The notes under the pieces: model-generated | Databases searched by the model: none | What the model saw: the letters and a program-made list of their open reading frames with translations, nothing else | Told to the model about the DNA's origin: nothing | Shown here: in pieces, positions 9,575-16,849 of the stretch | Numbering within the stretch: position 1 is the first letter of the stretch | Layout: every line of letters begins with the position of its first letter | Assembly: GCA_036676295.1 (NCBI GenBank) | Contig: JAKFDE010000007.1 | Span: 1 to 64,000, forward strand | DNA length: 64,000 nucleotides | Direction of reading: 5' to 3' | Source: UBA4416 sp036676295 | GTDB lineage: Bacteria; Bacteroidota; Bacteroidia; B-17B0; Aurantibacillaceae | Translations under genes and position numbers: made by a program

Positions 9575-9602
9575 CCCGCCTGAACGAATTCATTCGGGCA
9601 GG
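9575..9602. repeat. Second copy of the 28-bp palindromic unit
   Basis: Begins CCCGCCTGAACG and ends CATTCGGGCAGG, the same length and layout as 9034-9061. The two copies flank the hairpin-ended element on either side. Confidence 0.75.
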
Positions 9603-9628
9603 TGCTGAAATGTCCATTAAAAAACAAA

Positions 9629-9662
9629 GGTTCTACAGATACTTTAACCTATCTGTAGAACC
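9629..9662. other. Perfect 13-bp stem, 8-nt loop
   Basis: GGTTCTACAGATA (9629-9641) and TATCTGTAGAACC (9650-9662) are exact reverse complements around CTTTAACC. There is no T tract on either side, so it is not an obvious terminator. It could be a repeat, a small-RNA structure or a protein site; nothing else in the sequence decides. Confidence 0.6.
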
Positions 9663-9731
9663 ATGTCAACAACAAAATTAAAAATTTAACAAAAACTCTT
9701 TGTAAAGATACTATCTAATGTAGTATATTAG

Positions 9732-9796
9732 TGCTATAATTTGTAGCAATTTGAAATATTAGTCATTCAACTACAAAATAATTAATGACTAATATT
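9732..9796. promoter_or_regulatory. Inverted-repeat operator candidates upstream of the XRE/S24 regulator
   Basis: AATATTAGTCATT (9755-9767) and AATGACTAATATT (9784-9796) are a perfect 13-bp inverted repeat with a 16-bp spacer, 44 bp before the regulator ATG. Just upstream TGCTA (9732-9736) mirrors TAGCA (9744-9748) around an AT-rich core that resembles a promoter. Autoregulatory binding by the adjacent repressor is inferred. Confidence 0.6.
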
Positions 9797-9839
9797 CCAG
9801 ATGGCAATTTTATAACAATAAACTTCAACATGTGAAATT

Positions 9840-10628
9840 ATGAGTAAAGTTTTTAGTAATTTAAAATACCTGCGCCTGCAAAAAGGCTTGTCGCAAGAGC
9901 AATTAGCGGACAATTTAGGTATTACGCGTTCGCGCCTGGGTGCCTACGAAGAAAACCGTAATGAACCCTCTATCGATCTATTAATTGCCATTTCTGATTT
10001 TTTTCATGTGGCCGTTGATGCTTTAGTGAGAGGAGATCTGAACAAAACCAGTTTGGATGGCTTAATGAAAATTGGTAAAAACCGTATGTTATTTCCGGTT
10101 TTAATTGACGACGATGGCAGAGACATGGTAGAATTAGTACCATTAAAAGCCAGTGCCGGTTATTTGAAAGGCTATGCCGACCCGGAATACATGGAGCGCT
10201 TGCCTCGCATGAAATTACCGTTTTTACCAACCGGTAAACACCGTGCCTTTCCTATTAAAGGCGATAGTATGCCGCCAATTAAAGAAGGTTCATTTGTGGT
10301 GGCTAAATATGTGGAACGTTTGGAAGATGTGAAAAATGGCTACACTTATATTGTAGTAACTAAAGACGATGGTTTATCTTATAAACGTGTGTTTAACTTA
10401 AACACTAAAAAAGGCTTTATGGAGTGTCACTCTGATAACAAAATGTACCAACCATATAAAGTAAATTTAAAAGATGTGGTAGAGTTATGGGAATATACGT
10501 GCTGTATTAACATGACGGATTATAAAGAAGAAGAATTAAATGTAGGTAGTATTATGAACATGCTACGTAACCTACAAGTAGAAATGGAAGTGATCAAAAA
10601 ACAAGGAAACAAAAAATCGGTTTCTTAA
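9840..10628 (+). CDS. XRE-family repressor with S24 (LexA-like) peptidase domain
   Basis: A 262-residue transcription regulator. Residues ~6-62 form an XRE helix-turn-helix (LRLQKGLSQEQLADNLGITRSRLGAYE). The C-terminal part is an S24 domain: Ser143 in GDSM and Lys182 in SYKRVF occupy the catalytic dyad positions, and Ser105-Ala106-Gly107 resembles the Ala-Gly self-cleavage site of LexA/CI proteins. All three elements are therefore present, so RecA-stimulated or signal-driven autocleavage is possible, though Bacteroidota proteins of this type are little studied. A perfect 13-bp inverted repeat upstream is a likely operator. It is monocistronic, with a terminator directly behind. Nothing around it suggests a prophage. 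Confidence 0.85.
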   Translation: MSKVFSNLKYLRLQKGLSQEQLADNLGITRSRLGAYEENRNEPSIDLLIAISDFFHVAVDALVRGDLNKTSLDGLMKIGKNRMLFPVLIDDDGRDMVELVPLKASAGYLKGYADPEYMERLPRMKLPFLPTGKHRAFPIKGDSMPPIKEGSFVVAKYVERLEDVKNGYTYIVVTKDDGLSYKRVFNLNTKKGFMECHSDNKMYQPYKVNLKDVVELWEYTCCINMTDYKEEELNVGSIMNMLRNLQVEMEVIKKQGNKKSVS

Positions 10629-10647
10629 AATTTCATCTTATAATTTC

Positions 10648-10678
10648 AAAAGCCGTGAGTTTAGCTCTCGGCTTTTTT
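10648..10678 (+). terminator. Intrinsic terminator after the XRE/S24 gene
   Basis: AAAAGCCGTGAG pairs with CTCTCGGCTTTT around TTTAG (10648-10676), followed by a run of T. Confidence 0.85.
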
Positions 10679-10692
10679 GTTTTAGAAAAGAT

Positions 10693-10700
10693 TATATTTG
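10693..10700 (+). promoter_or_regulatory. TATATTTG -7-like element upstream of the cassette region
   Basis: Matches TAnnTTTG, but the nearest TTTG upstream is only 13 bp away instead of 19, so it is weak. It points into the cassette-like region that starts at about 10772 and could supply outside transcription to the first module. Confidence 0.3.
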
Positions 10701-10771
10701 TTTAAATATACCTGTAAGTAATTTTAAACATTTGTAAATAATTATAAATGAAAAACTAGTCTTAGCAGGTA

Positions 10772-10780
10772 GTTAGTGGC
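10772..10780 (+). other. Left boundary of the cassette-like array (R'-like site GTTAGTGGC)
   Basis: GTTAGTGGC at 10772-10780 is the exact reverse complement of GCCACTAAC at 12589-12597, the inner start of the palindrome at the far end of the same module. In integron cassettes the first bases of a cassette (after G^TT) belong to its own attC, so this complementarity is the expected signature. No attC-like stem precedes it, so it would be the attI-like or secondary entry point. No integrase gene is in the window. Confidence 0.5.
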
Positions 10781-10815
10781 AACCGAGCGACACATAAGCT
10801 AATTAGAATCTACAA

Positions 10816-12567
10816 ATGGACTTCAAAAGCATTCAAGACTATTACAATTATCAGGAAAGCGATATAGGATTTCATCACAATCACGATGTCTATAATTCAC
10901 TTTTAAAATTACGCGAAGAAACCCAAGAAAAGAACCTGAAGTCCATTTGTTCTTATGAATTGATTTTTACTGACTATGTGTTTAATGGCGGAGAAATTAA
11001 ACCTAAATTGGCATATTCAAACGGCCCATCATACCCAAACTTTGATTTGTTTGACGACGACTTTGAATACATAAAATCAAGAGCAAAAGATGTTCTAAAC
11101 CATAAATATAAAGCAAAATACAATCATCTTCTTTGGGAGAGCAAACACAGACATATTGATTATGCAAAGCAAGCTATTGACAGCTATTTTTTCTTATTAA
11201 AAAATTCTACAACTCTGCCAGATGACAATTTAGCTCATCACACATTTGCGAACTATTTCAAAAACCTTTTTATTCTTGCTCAAACCATAAACTACAAAAA
11301 AGATGATGCAATTCAGAATCTATTTACTCTTTTAGGTACCAGTAAAGTAAATGGATTCAAAGAATATGCTTTAATGAAATTCATTCTTGAAGAAGGAAAA
11401 AAAATTAACGTTGCTACTTTTCAGGGCTTTTATGATTATGCAAATAGTGTTATAAATAATTCCGTTTATCCAGAACTGGAAAGAGAGTATTTGCAATTAA
11501 TAATAAATCTCTGCTCTAAGCTTAGTCTGTCTCCTAAAGAATACCACGATAAATTAGCTGAATATCATTTAGCACAGGCTGAAAAAGAACAAGGAAGTTT
11601 TATTGTCCACGATTTCTATTTAAAAGCGCTAGCTCAGTACCAAAAATCAAGAAATAAGACAAAAATTGAGGAGGTTTCTTTACTGGTTGAGAAAGCAAAA
11701 CCAACATTAGATTTTAAATCAGTTGTGACAGAATATCAAGATGAAAAGATTGAGAAATGGCATAACGCAATTGATAAAATTACTGATGAATTAATAGAGA
11801 AAGGGGAAATCACAGGCATATACGAATACTTAATTCTACATGACATATTCCCTCAAGCAGAAATTCTTGATCAGGAAATTAGGCCTGTAACCTTTGACCT
11901 TATTAGCGTGATGTCGTTTGACATTAATAGAAACGTCAGCAAAAAGAAGAGCGGCTTAATCAAACCATATTTTTTGCATATACAGAACTTTTCACTTCCA
12001 CATTTGGCTAAGGTTTTTACAAAAGGAATAAAAAGAAAAAAGATTTGTTTCGAAACTCTATTGGACTTCTTGAGAAACAACACATGGTATGGTCAAGATT
12101 TTACGGAAACAAATGCAGACGGAGAAATTGTTGGATTTAATTGGATCGAACTCCTGTCCCCATCTCTTTCAAGCTTTTTTATTCAATCGGAAATTGACAT
12201 TATCGCAAATAAAAATACCTTTAATGGTTATGTTCTTTGTATCGACTCATTAACGATAAAATTTGAAGGGCTTTTAAGGGAATTTTCACGACATATAGGA
12301 GCCCAAATAATAGAATATAAAGAAGATGGAACTGAAGCAAGGATATCTTTCGAAAAATTGTTAGAAAATGAAAAACTAAAACAAATTATTCCAGAAAACG
12401 ACCAGGCGCTTTTAAAATTCCTTTTCACTTCCCAAGGATTAAATCTCAGAAACAATGTTGCACATTGCTTTTATCAAACAAAAAGTTATTCACCGGGAGT
12501 AATGTTTTTGCTTATTTCAGCATTACTAAGACTAGGTAACTATGAATTAACATTGCCAAATAAATAA
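10816..12567 (+). CDS. DUF4209-like protein with HEPN-type RNxxxH motif
   Basis: A 583-residue soluble protein without signal peptide. The C-terminal ~100 residues (from FEGLLREFSRHIGAQ to LLISALLRLGNYEL) resemble DUF4209, whose hallmark RNxxxHG appears here as RNNVAHC at residues 545-551, with the usual Gly replaced by Cys. R-x4-6-H is also the catalytic motif of HEPN ribonucleases, so RNase activity is a reasonable inference. The long N-terminal part is helical and charged, with no recognised motif. The gene starts 43 bp after the cassette boundary with no convincing promoter of its own and is followed by an attC-like palindrome. A role in defence or stress is only a guess from the HEPN motif and the mobile setting. 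Confidence 0.65.
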   Translation: MDFKSIQDYYNYQESDIGFHHNHDVYNSLLKLREETQEKNLKSICSYELIFTDYVFNGGEIKPKLAYSNGPSYPNFDLFDDDFEYIKSRAKDVLNHKYKAKYNHLLWESKHRHIDYAKQAIDSYFFLLKNSTTLPDDNLAHHTFANYFKNLFILAQTINYKKDDAIQNLFTLLGTSKVNGFKEYALMKFILEEGKKINVATFQGFYDYANSVINNSVYPELEREYLQLIINLCSKLSLSPKEYHDKLAEYHLAQAEKEQGSFIVHDFYLKALAQYQKSRNKTKIEEVSLLVEKAKPTLDFKSVVTEYQDEKIEKWHNAIDKITDELIEKGEITGIYEYLILHDIFPQAEILDQEIRPVTFDLISVMSFDINRNVSKKKSGLIKPYFLHIQNFSLPHLAKVFTKGIKRKKICFETLLDFLRNNTWYGQDFTETNADGEIVGFNWIELLSPSLSSFFIQSEIDIIANKNTFNGYVLCIDSLTIKFEGLLREFSRHIGAQIIEYKEDGTEARISFEKLLENEKLKQIIPENDQALLKFLFTSQGLNLRNNVAHCFYQTKSYSPGVMFLLISALLRLGNYELTLPNK

Positions 12568-12586
12568 TTAAAGACAAATGTAAAGG

Positions 12587-12687
12587 CAGCCACTAACAGC
12601 GTGCAAGCGCCTAGTTGGCCGAAATTTGTTATCTTTATGAAGCGTCAAGCCAACCAAGCGCCTGCACGCGGAACGTTAGCGGTCATT
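12587..12687 (+). other. attC-like recombination site 1
   Basis: Inner stem 12599-12619 pairs with 12649-12669 at 18 of 21 positions (arms start GCGTGCA and end TGCACGC), with a 29-nt loop. Flanking arms are GCCACTAAC (12589-12597) on the left and GAACGTTAGCGGTC on the right. The left arm ends in AAC and the right arm has the GTT of a core site (G at 12675). Total span of about 100 bp is within the usual attC range. The left/right spacers are unequal (1 versus about 5 nt), unlike textbook attC sites. Confidence 0.6.
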
Positions 12688-12727
12688 GTAAGACGACTGC
12701 TCAAAAATATGTACGTTAGCATTAAGC

Positions 12728-12765
12728 AAAGAGAGATTACCCCCTAAACAGGATAATCTCTCTTT
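12728..12765 (-). terminator. Terminator-like hairpin behind the NTF2-like gene
   Basis: AAAGAGAGATTA (12728-12739) and TAATCTCTCTTT (12754-12765) are perfect 12-bp arms. It lies 26 bp beyond the stop of the minus-strand gene, whose transcript would read through the stem into TTTGCTTAAT. Confidence 0.6.
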
Positions 12766-12790
12766 ACATTAAGACTTTTGACCAAAAAAA

Positions 12791-13177
12791 TTAATTCCAA
12801 AACTCGTCTTCGGCAGCTTGGTCCTCTGAAAACAACCAAACTTGAACAATTTTTTCGTCAATTACTTGAAACAAGTCGACACCATTCATATCAACTGCTT
12901 TATCGCCAATTTTACCACTGAAACGAACAGGAAAGGAAACTAAATTTCCGTTAGACATCAAAGCACCTGTTGGATTTATTACCAATGAACCTTGTGTTGC
13001 ACCCATCATATCACCAAGCATTTTGCCAATGGCTTCAAGCCCTGTTTTTGTTCCAGCAAACTGATGGCTTCCTGGTTGATGCCATTTTGCATCAGGACTG
13101 AAATGTGAAAACGCTGTTGGAATATCACCTTTTGAAAGGGCTATTGAATAAGCCTCTACTACTTCTTTTGCGGTCAT
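12791..13177 (-). CDS. NTF2-like (SnoaL-type) small protein
   Basis: A 128-residue protein of the nuclear transport factor 2-like fold. I start it at the Met of MTAKEVVEAY (13177), where NTF2-like domains normally begin, rather than at the further upstream ATG at 13207. The order is as in the family: VVEAYSIALSKGDIPTAFSHFSPDAKWHQPG helices and first strand, then FPVRFSGKIGDKAVDMNGVDLFQVIDEKIVQVWLFSEDQ, where the final strands carry the usual polar pocket residues. These proteins are often polyketide-cyclase-like or stress-linked, and the ligand is unknown. It is divergent from an HxlR regulator with one operator between them, which suggests that regulator controls it. Both sit inside cassette-like module 2. 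Confidence 0.8.
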   Translation of the reverse strand: MTAKEVVEAYSIALSKGDIPTAFSHFSPDAKWHQPGSHQFAGTKTGLEAIGKMLGDMMGATQGSLVINPTGALMSNGNLVSFPVRFSGKIGDKAVDMNGVDLFQVIDEKIVQVWLFSEDQAAEDEFWN

Positions 13178-13233
13178 TTTATTTGTTTTTTTATAATTAT
13201 TGTACAAAACTAAATCAATTCTTACCTTTACAC

Positions 13234-13260
13234 AAGTACATACAAATTAGTATGGTACTT
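13234..13260. promoter_or_regulatory. Inverted-repeat operator between the NTF2-like and hxlR-type genes
   Basis: AAGTACATAC and GTATGGTACTT are inverted around AAATTA (one extra base in the right arm). HxlR/YodB-type regulators bind short TAC-GTA inverted repeats, so this is the probable site controlling both divergent genes. Confidence 0.6.
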
Positions 13261-13288
13261 ACTTAATAGTTAGAAATACTGATTATCA

Positions 13289-13657
13289 ATGAAAAAAAAT
13301 CAAAAAAATATTTTCCCATCAGACGAAAACTGTCCTGTAAGACAGTCTTTAAACATTTTAGGCGGTAAATGGACTTTATTAATTCTATTTCAAATAAATG
13401 AAAGAGTAATAAGATATGGAGAACTTAAAAGAGCCATACCCGGAATAAGCGAAAAAATGCTAATCCAAGAACTCAATTTATTGGTAGAACATAAATTTGT
13501 TTCTAAAAAGGCATATCCAGAAATTCCACCAAGAGTTGAATATAGCTTGACAAAGCTTGGATTAAATACTTTGCCTATTGTTGACACATTGGCGACATTT
13601 GGATTAGAAAATTTAACCGAAATTGCGGAGCAACAACAAACAGACCGAAATGCTTAA
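13289..13657 (+). CDS. HxlR-family transcriptional regulator
   Basis: A 122-residue winged-helix regulator. It has the family's single N-terminal cysteine in NCPVRQSLNILGGKWTLLIL (Cys14), the YGELKRAIPGISEKML recognition region and the wing PPRVEYSLTKLG. In related YodB/HypR/QorR proteins this Cys senses quinones, diamide or aldehydes, so an oxidative or electrophile signal is plausible. It is divergent from the NTF2-like gene with a TAC/GTA inverted repeat between them. The two genes form a self-contained regulated pair inside cassette-like module 2, and the module's distal palindrome starts 26 bp after the stop. Confidence 0.88.
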   Translation: MKKNQKNIFPSDENCPVRQSLNILGGKWTLLILFQINERVIRYGELKRAIPGISEKMLIQELNLLVEHKFVSKKAYPEIPPRVEYSLTKLGLNTLPIVDTLATFGLENLTEIAEQQQTDRNA

Positions 13658-13683
13658 CAAAAATCGGCTGACAGAAAAACAAC

Positions 13684-13825
13684 GAACCGCTAACAAGGTA
13701 TTGGCGTTATAGGGGGTGAAGTACAAAGGCTCAAGTTCAGTTTTTCAATTTATCATTAGTGCAAAGTTGGGCTGACGTTCCCTGATTTCCCCTACAACGC
13801 CAATACCCAAAACGTTAGCGGTCAT
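13684..13825 (+). other. attC-like recombination site 2
   Basis: Inner stem 13697-13715 pairs with 13789-13807 at 18 of 19 positions (arms start GGTATTGGCG). The outer left arm CCGCTAAC (13687-13694) is the exact complement of GTTAGCGG, which occurs both here (13814-13821) and at the start of the same module (12675-12682). The span is about 140 bp with a ~73-nt loop. It shares AACGTTAGCGGTCAT with site 1. Confidence 0.6.
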
Positions 13826-13908
13826 GCGGTCGCACAGAAAAATCTGCTTAAAAACAACAATTTATTAAATTAAAAATTTATTAAAACATAAAAAAAATTA
13901 TTATTTGA

Positions 13909-13929
13909 TTGATATATCAACTATATTTG
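13909..13929 (+). promoter_or_regulatory. marR-type promoter with overlapping operator palindrome
   Basis: TTGATATATCAA (13909-13920) is a perfect 12-bp palindrome of the sort MarR dimers bind, directly followed by TATATTTG (13922-13929), a perfect TAnnTTTG -7 element. Start of transcription would be about 13936, 10 bp before the marR-type ATG. Autorepression is inferred. Confidence 0.6.
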
Positions 13930-13945
13930 TATCAAATAAATTTGT

Positions 13946-14383
13946 ATGAATACTAAAAACCCAACCGGAACAGTACTTTATTCCATTGAACAAGCGATTA
14001 AAGAGTATCGAAAAATAGCACAGAAGAATATTTCTAAGATTGTAAAGGACATTACTATAGACCAATGTTTGATTTTAATAATACTAGACAAGGATGCCAC
14101 TATTTCTCAAAACGAATTGGCCCATCTTATATTTAAAGATAAAGCTTCTATCACAAGGATGATAGAATTAATGGTCAAAAAAGAATATCTGATTAGAGCT
14201 ATCCATACAGAAGACAGAAGAAAATTCAATCTTGAAATAACTCAAAAAGGAGCCACAACTCTTGGTTTGATAAGTCCCATCATTACACTAAACAGAAAAA
14301 CCGCTTTGAATGGCTTTTCGTTGGACGAAATAGCATTATTAGATAAAATGCTCCATAAAATAATTACTAATTGTAAAGTCTAA
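13946..14383 (+). CDS. MarR-family transcriptional regulator
   Basis: A 145-residue winged-helix repressor. It shows the MarR order: an N-terminal dimerisation helix, ITIDQCLILIILDKDATISQNELAHLIFKDKASITRMIELMVKKEYL for the helix-turn-helix, then the wing with the signature EDRRKFNLEITQKG (family D-x-R-x-x-x-x-x-L-T). It has its own promoter with an overlapping palindrome, and the S41 peptidase gene starts 4 bp after its stop, so the pair is one operon and the peptidase is its likely target. This is cassette-like module 3. Confidence 0.88.
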   Translation: MNTKNPTGTVLYSIEQAIKEYRKIAQKNISKIVKDITIDQCLILIILDKDATISQNELAHLIFKDKASITRMIELMVKKEYLIRAIHTEDRRKFNLEITQKGATTLGLISPIITLNRKTALNGFSLDEIALLDKMLHKIITNCKV

Positions 14384-14387
14384 AAAA

Positions 14388-15422
14388 ATGAAATCCTTAT
14401 TCCATCTATTATTCATTTACGTTGTTATCTGCTTCAACGTAAGAGCACAAGCCCAAGATTTGACTGAACGAAATAAACAAATCCTGGAAATATCCGAAAA
14501 CATTAAGAAATATTACATTTTCGAAGATGTAGCCCATCTACTTTCTGAAAAATTAAAATCAGAAATAGAACTTAAAACTTTTGATAATCTCACAGATAAA
14601 GAATTTGCAAAATCTCTTTCCTCTTATTTAACAAAAAATGGAAATGATTTACATTTCAATGTGTTATATCGTCCAGGTCAAGAAGAAAAAAAATCAGTCA
14701 ATGAAAAAGAATTGTTACAAGAATATGACGCTATTAATAAACAATGGAATTATGGTTTTGAAAAAGTTGCAAGATTAGATGGAAATATTGGTTATATCGA
14801 ATATACCGGATTTCCTGAAGGAAACAAATCGGCTCAACAAATTCTTGATGCAACAATGAATTTTGTTTCAAATACTAATGCATTAATTATAGATTTAAGA
14901 AACAATCAAGGTGGAGACGGCAAAATGGTCGAACTTTTTTTAAGCTATTTTTTTGATAAGAAACTCAAATTAAGTGAAACTTATACAAGGTATAATAATA
15001 CCACTATATCATCTTACACCTCGCAGAAAGTGAATGGTAAAAAGTATTTAGATAAACCCGTCTATATTCTAGTCAACAACAAAACTATTTCTGCAGCTGA
15101 GGCATTAGCATATAATTTACAACAAAATAAAATTGCCAAAATAATTGGAGATAAAACTTATGGAGCCGCAAATCCGGTAAAAGCATTTTTTATAGGCAAC
15201 AAATATCATTTATTCATCCCGATTTCAATAGAAAAAAATGCAATCACAAATACTAATTGGGAACATACAGGAATTGATGCCGATATAAAAATAAGTACTG
15301 AAAAAGCGTTAATAAAGGCGCAAATTATAGCCCTTGAAAATTTGTTAAAATCAAATACAAAAACGGAATTAACGGAAAATGAAATTAGAGAAAAGATTTT
15401 GAAATTAGGAGAGCAATTGTAG
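14388..15422 (+). CDS. S41-family (IRBP/tail-specific-like) peptidase
   Basis: A 344-residue secreted serine peptidase. Residues 1-22 form a signal peptide ending RAQAQ. An N-terminal helical domain (IKKYYIFEDVA... LTDKEFAKSLSSYL) is typical of the IRBP-like branch. The catalytic domain carries LIIDLRNNQGGDG (residues ~165-177), KTISAAEALAYNLQ with the probable nucleophile Ser at about 235, and GDKTYGAANP with a Lys some 21 residues on. There is no PDZ domain. Co-transcribed with the marR-type gene upstream. The substrate is unknown; proteins of this branch are common in Bacteroidota and often uncharacterised. Confidence 0.85.
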   Translation: MKSLFHLLFIYVVICFNVRAQAQDLTERNKQILEISENIKKYYIFEDVAHLLSEKLKSEIELKTFDNLTDKEFAKSLSSYLTKNGNDLHFNVLYRPGQEEKKSVNEKELLQEYDAINKQWNYGFEKVARLDGNIGYIEYTGFPEGNKSAQQILDATMNFVSNTNALIIDLRNNQGGDGKMVELFLSYFFDKKLKLSETYTRYNNTTISSYTSQKVNGKKYLDKPVYILVNNKTISAAEALAYNLQQNKIAKIIGDKTYGAANPVKAFFIGNKYHLFIPISIEKNAITNTNWEHTGIDADIKISTEKALIKAQIIALENLLKSNTKTELTENEIREKILKLGEQL

Positions 15423-15432
15423 ACAAATTTTG

Positions 15433-15453
15433 CCTACTGCTAACAGCAGTCAT
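15433..15453 (+). other. Collapsed attC-like remnant (site 3)
   Basis: CTGCTAACAGCAG (15437-15449) runs straight into GTCAT, so the CTGCTAAC left arm and the AGCAGTCAT right flank of the other sites are joined with the whole stem missing. It lies between modules 3 and 4. An internal deletion of an attC-like site is the simplest reading. Confidence 0.45.
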
Positions 15454-15481
15454 GCCAAGAGCAACATTCAGACAATAAACA

Positions 15482-16849
15482 ATGAAACAAAATTCAATGA
15501 GACTATTTATACTATTTATACTTTTCCCAGCATTAATTTTTGGGCAAAAAAACATATCAACTAATCTTGCAAAATATATGCAAGCACAAGTTGACGTTAA
15601 TAATTTCAGTGGAACAGTATTAGTAACAAGGAATGACACCGTTTTACTTAAAAAAGCATATGGCTTAGCAGATTACGAATGGAATATCAAAAACACAATT
15701 GACACAAAATACAGTTTGGCTTCTGTAACCAAACAATTTACAGCAGCGGCAATTTTGCAATTAGTGGACAAGAAGCAATTATCACTTGATAGTAAACTGA
15801 ATAAATTTTTTCCAAGTTTTCCAAAAGGAGATAGTATAACAATTCATATGTTGCTGTGTCATATGTCAGGTTTGCAAATGGATTATGATGAATTGTATTT
15901 AAACAGTGTTGCAATTACGCAGGAAGATGTATTAAAGCATGTAGTACAAAAAGATATTATTACACAAGATGACGCATTAAAGTATATTGAGAAAAAAACA
16001 CTTTTGTTCTCACCAGGTTCTAATACCGCTTACAGTAATATAGGGTATTATTTACTTGCCAGGATTATTGAAAAGTTATCAAACATAAGCTATGCTGATT
16101 ATTTAAAAACTAACATTTTTGAGAAATGCAAGATGAATAATTCGGGAGTAATTACTAACGATGAATTAATAACCAACAAAGCAAGAAATTATATGCAGGC
16201 TAAAAATAAATATTTAAACAATCCATATATCAATTGGGAATTTAATATTGGACATGATGGTATTTATTCTACTGTTGAAGATTTGGCATTATGGGACAAA
16301 GCTCTCTATGGTACATCTATTTTGACAACAGAGATGAAGAAACTAATGTTTACTTCATATAATGATCAAAATTGGGGATATGGATTTATGATTAATCCAT
16401 TTTATAACCATGGACATCAGCTAATCGCTCACGATGGTGGCTTTTTTGGAGCAATGACTTCTCTCAACCGATTTACAGATGACAAGCTTTTTGTAACTGT
16501 TTTGTCTAATAATCAATCTCTATCCCATATTATTTCTTACGGACTTTCAGCAATTGCTTTTCAAAAAGACTTTGAACTTCCATACAAACATTATCAAACT
16601 AAAATAGATACTACACTATATGATAAATATGTAGGCAAGTATGGTAAAATTGAAATAATCAAAGTTGGCGGAAAACTATATTATAACAGTTCGGAAATGG
16701 AACTCTTACCAGAATCCAAAACAAAATTTTTTAGAGCAGACAATAATGACAGGACATTTGAATTTATTCAGGATAAATCGGGTATTTACAATTCTATAAT
16801 TTTGACAAAAGGAGGTGTAAAAGAAGTAGTAAAGAGAAATATTCCGTAA
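15482..16849 (+). CDS. Serine hydrolase of the beta-lactamase/PBP4* family
   Basis: A 455-residue secreted hydrolase. Residues 1-20 are a signal peptide ending IFGQ. The class C fold is marked by SVTK (Ser at about 80), YSN (about 184) and HDGG near 315, which stands where the KTG-like third motif lies. A C-terminal ~80-residue beta domain (YDKYVGKYGKIEIIKVGGKLYY) is the DUF3471-like tail usual in this group. Most relatives are esterases or D-amino-peptidases rather than true beta-lactamases, so resistance should not be assumed. It begins ~40 bp after the collapsed site and forms cassette-like module 4; no promoter of its own is evident. Confidence 0.85.
   Translation: MKQNSMRLFILFILFPALIFGQKNISTNLAKYMQAQVDVNNFSGTVLVTRNDTVLLKKAYGLADYEWNIKNTIDTKYSLASVTKQFTAAAILQLVDKKQLSLDSKLNKFFPSFPKGDSITIHMLLCHMSGLQMDYDELYLNSVAITQEDVLKHVVQKDIITQDDALKYIEKKTLLFSPGSNTAYSNIGYYLLARIIEKLSNISYADYLKTNIFEKCKMNNSGVITNDELITNKARNYMQAKNKYLNNPYINWEFNIGHDGIYSTVEDLALWDKALYGTSILTTEMKKLMFTSYNDQNWGYGFMINPFYNHGHQLIAHDGGFFGAMTSLNRFTDDKLFVTVLSNNQSLSHIISYGLSAIAFQKDFELPYKHYQTKIDTTLYDKYVGKYGKIEIIKVGGKLYYNSSEMELLPESKTKFFRADNNDRTFEFIQDKSGIYNSIILTKGGVKEVVKRNIP

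Noticed and set aside
9015..9839. A hidden gene or tRNA in the 825-bp gap
   Set aside because: All frames are short, and most of the stretch is accounted for by repeats and the operator. No cloverleaf or TTCGAAT-type T-loop was found.
10629..10815. Integron integrase or attI upstream of the array
   Set aside because: No tyrosine recombinase is encoded anywhere in the window; the flanking gene is an XRE/S24 repressor.
15482..16849. A beta-lactamase resistance gene
   Set aside because: The SxxK/YSN/HDGG motifs and DUF3471-like tail fit the broad serine hydrolase group; the third motif is not KTG.
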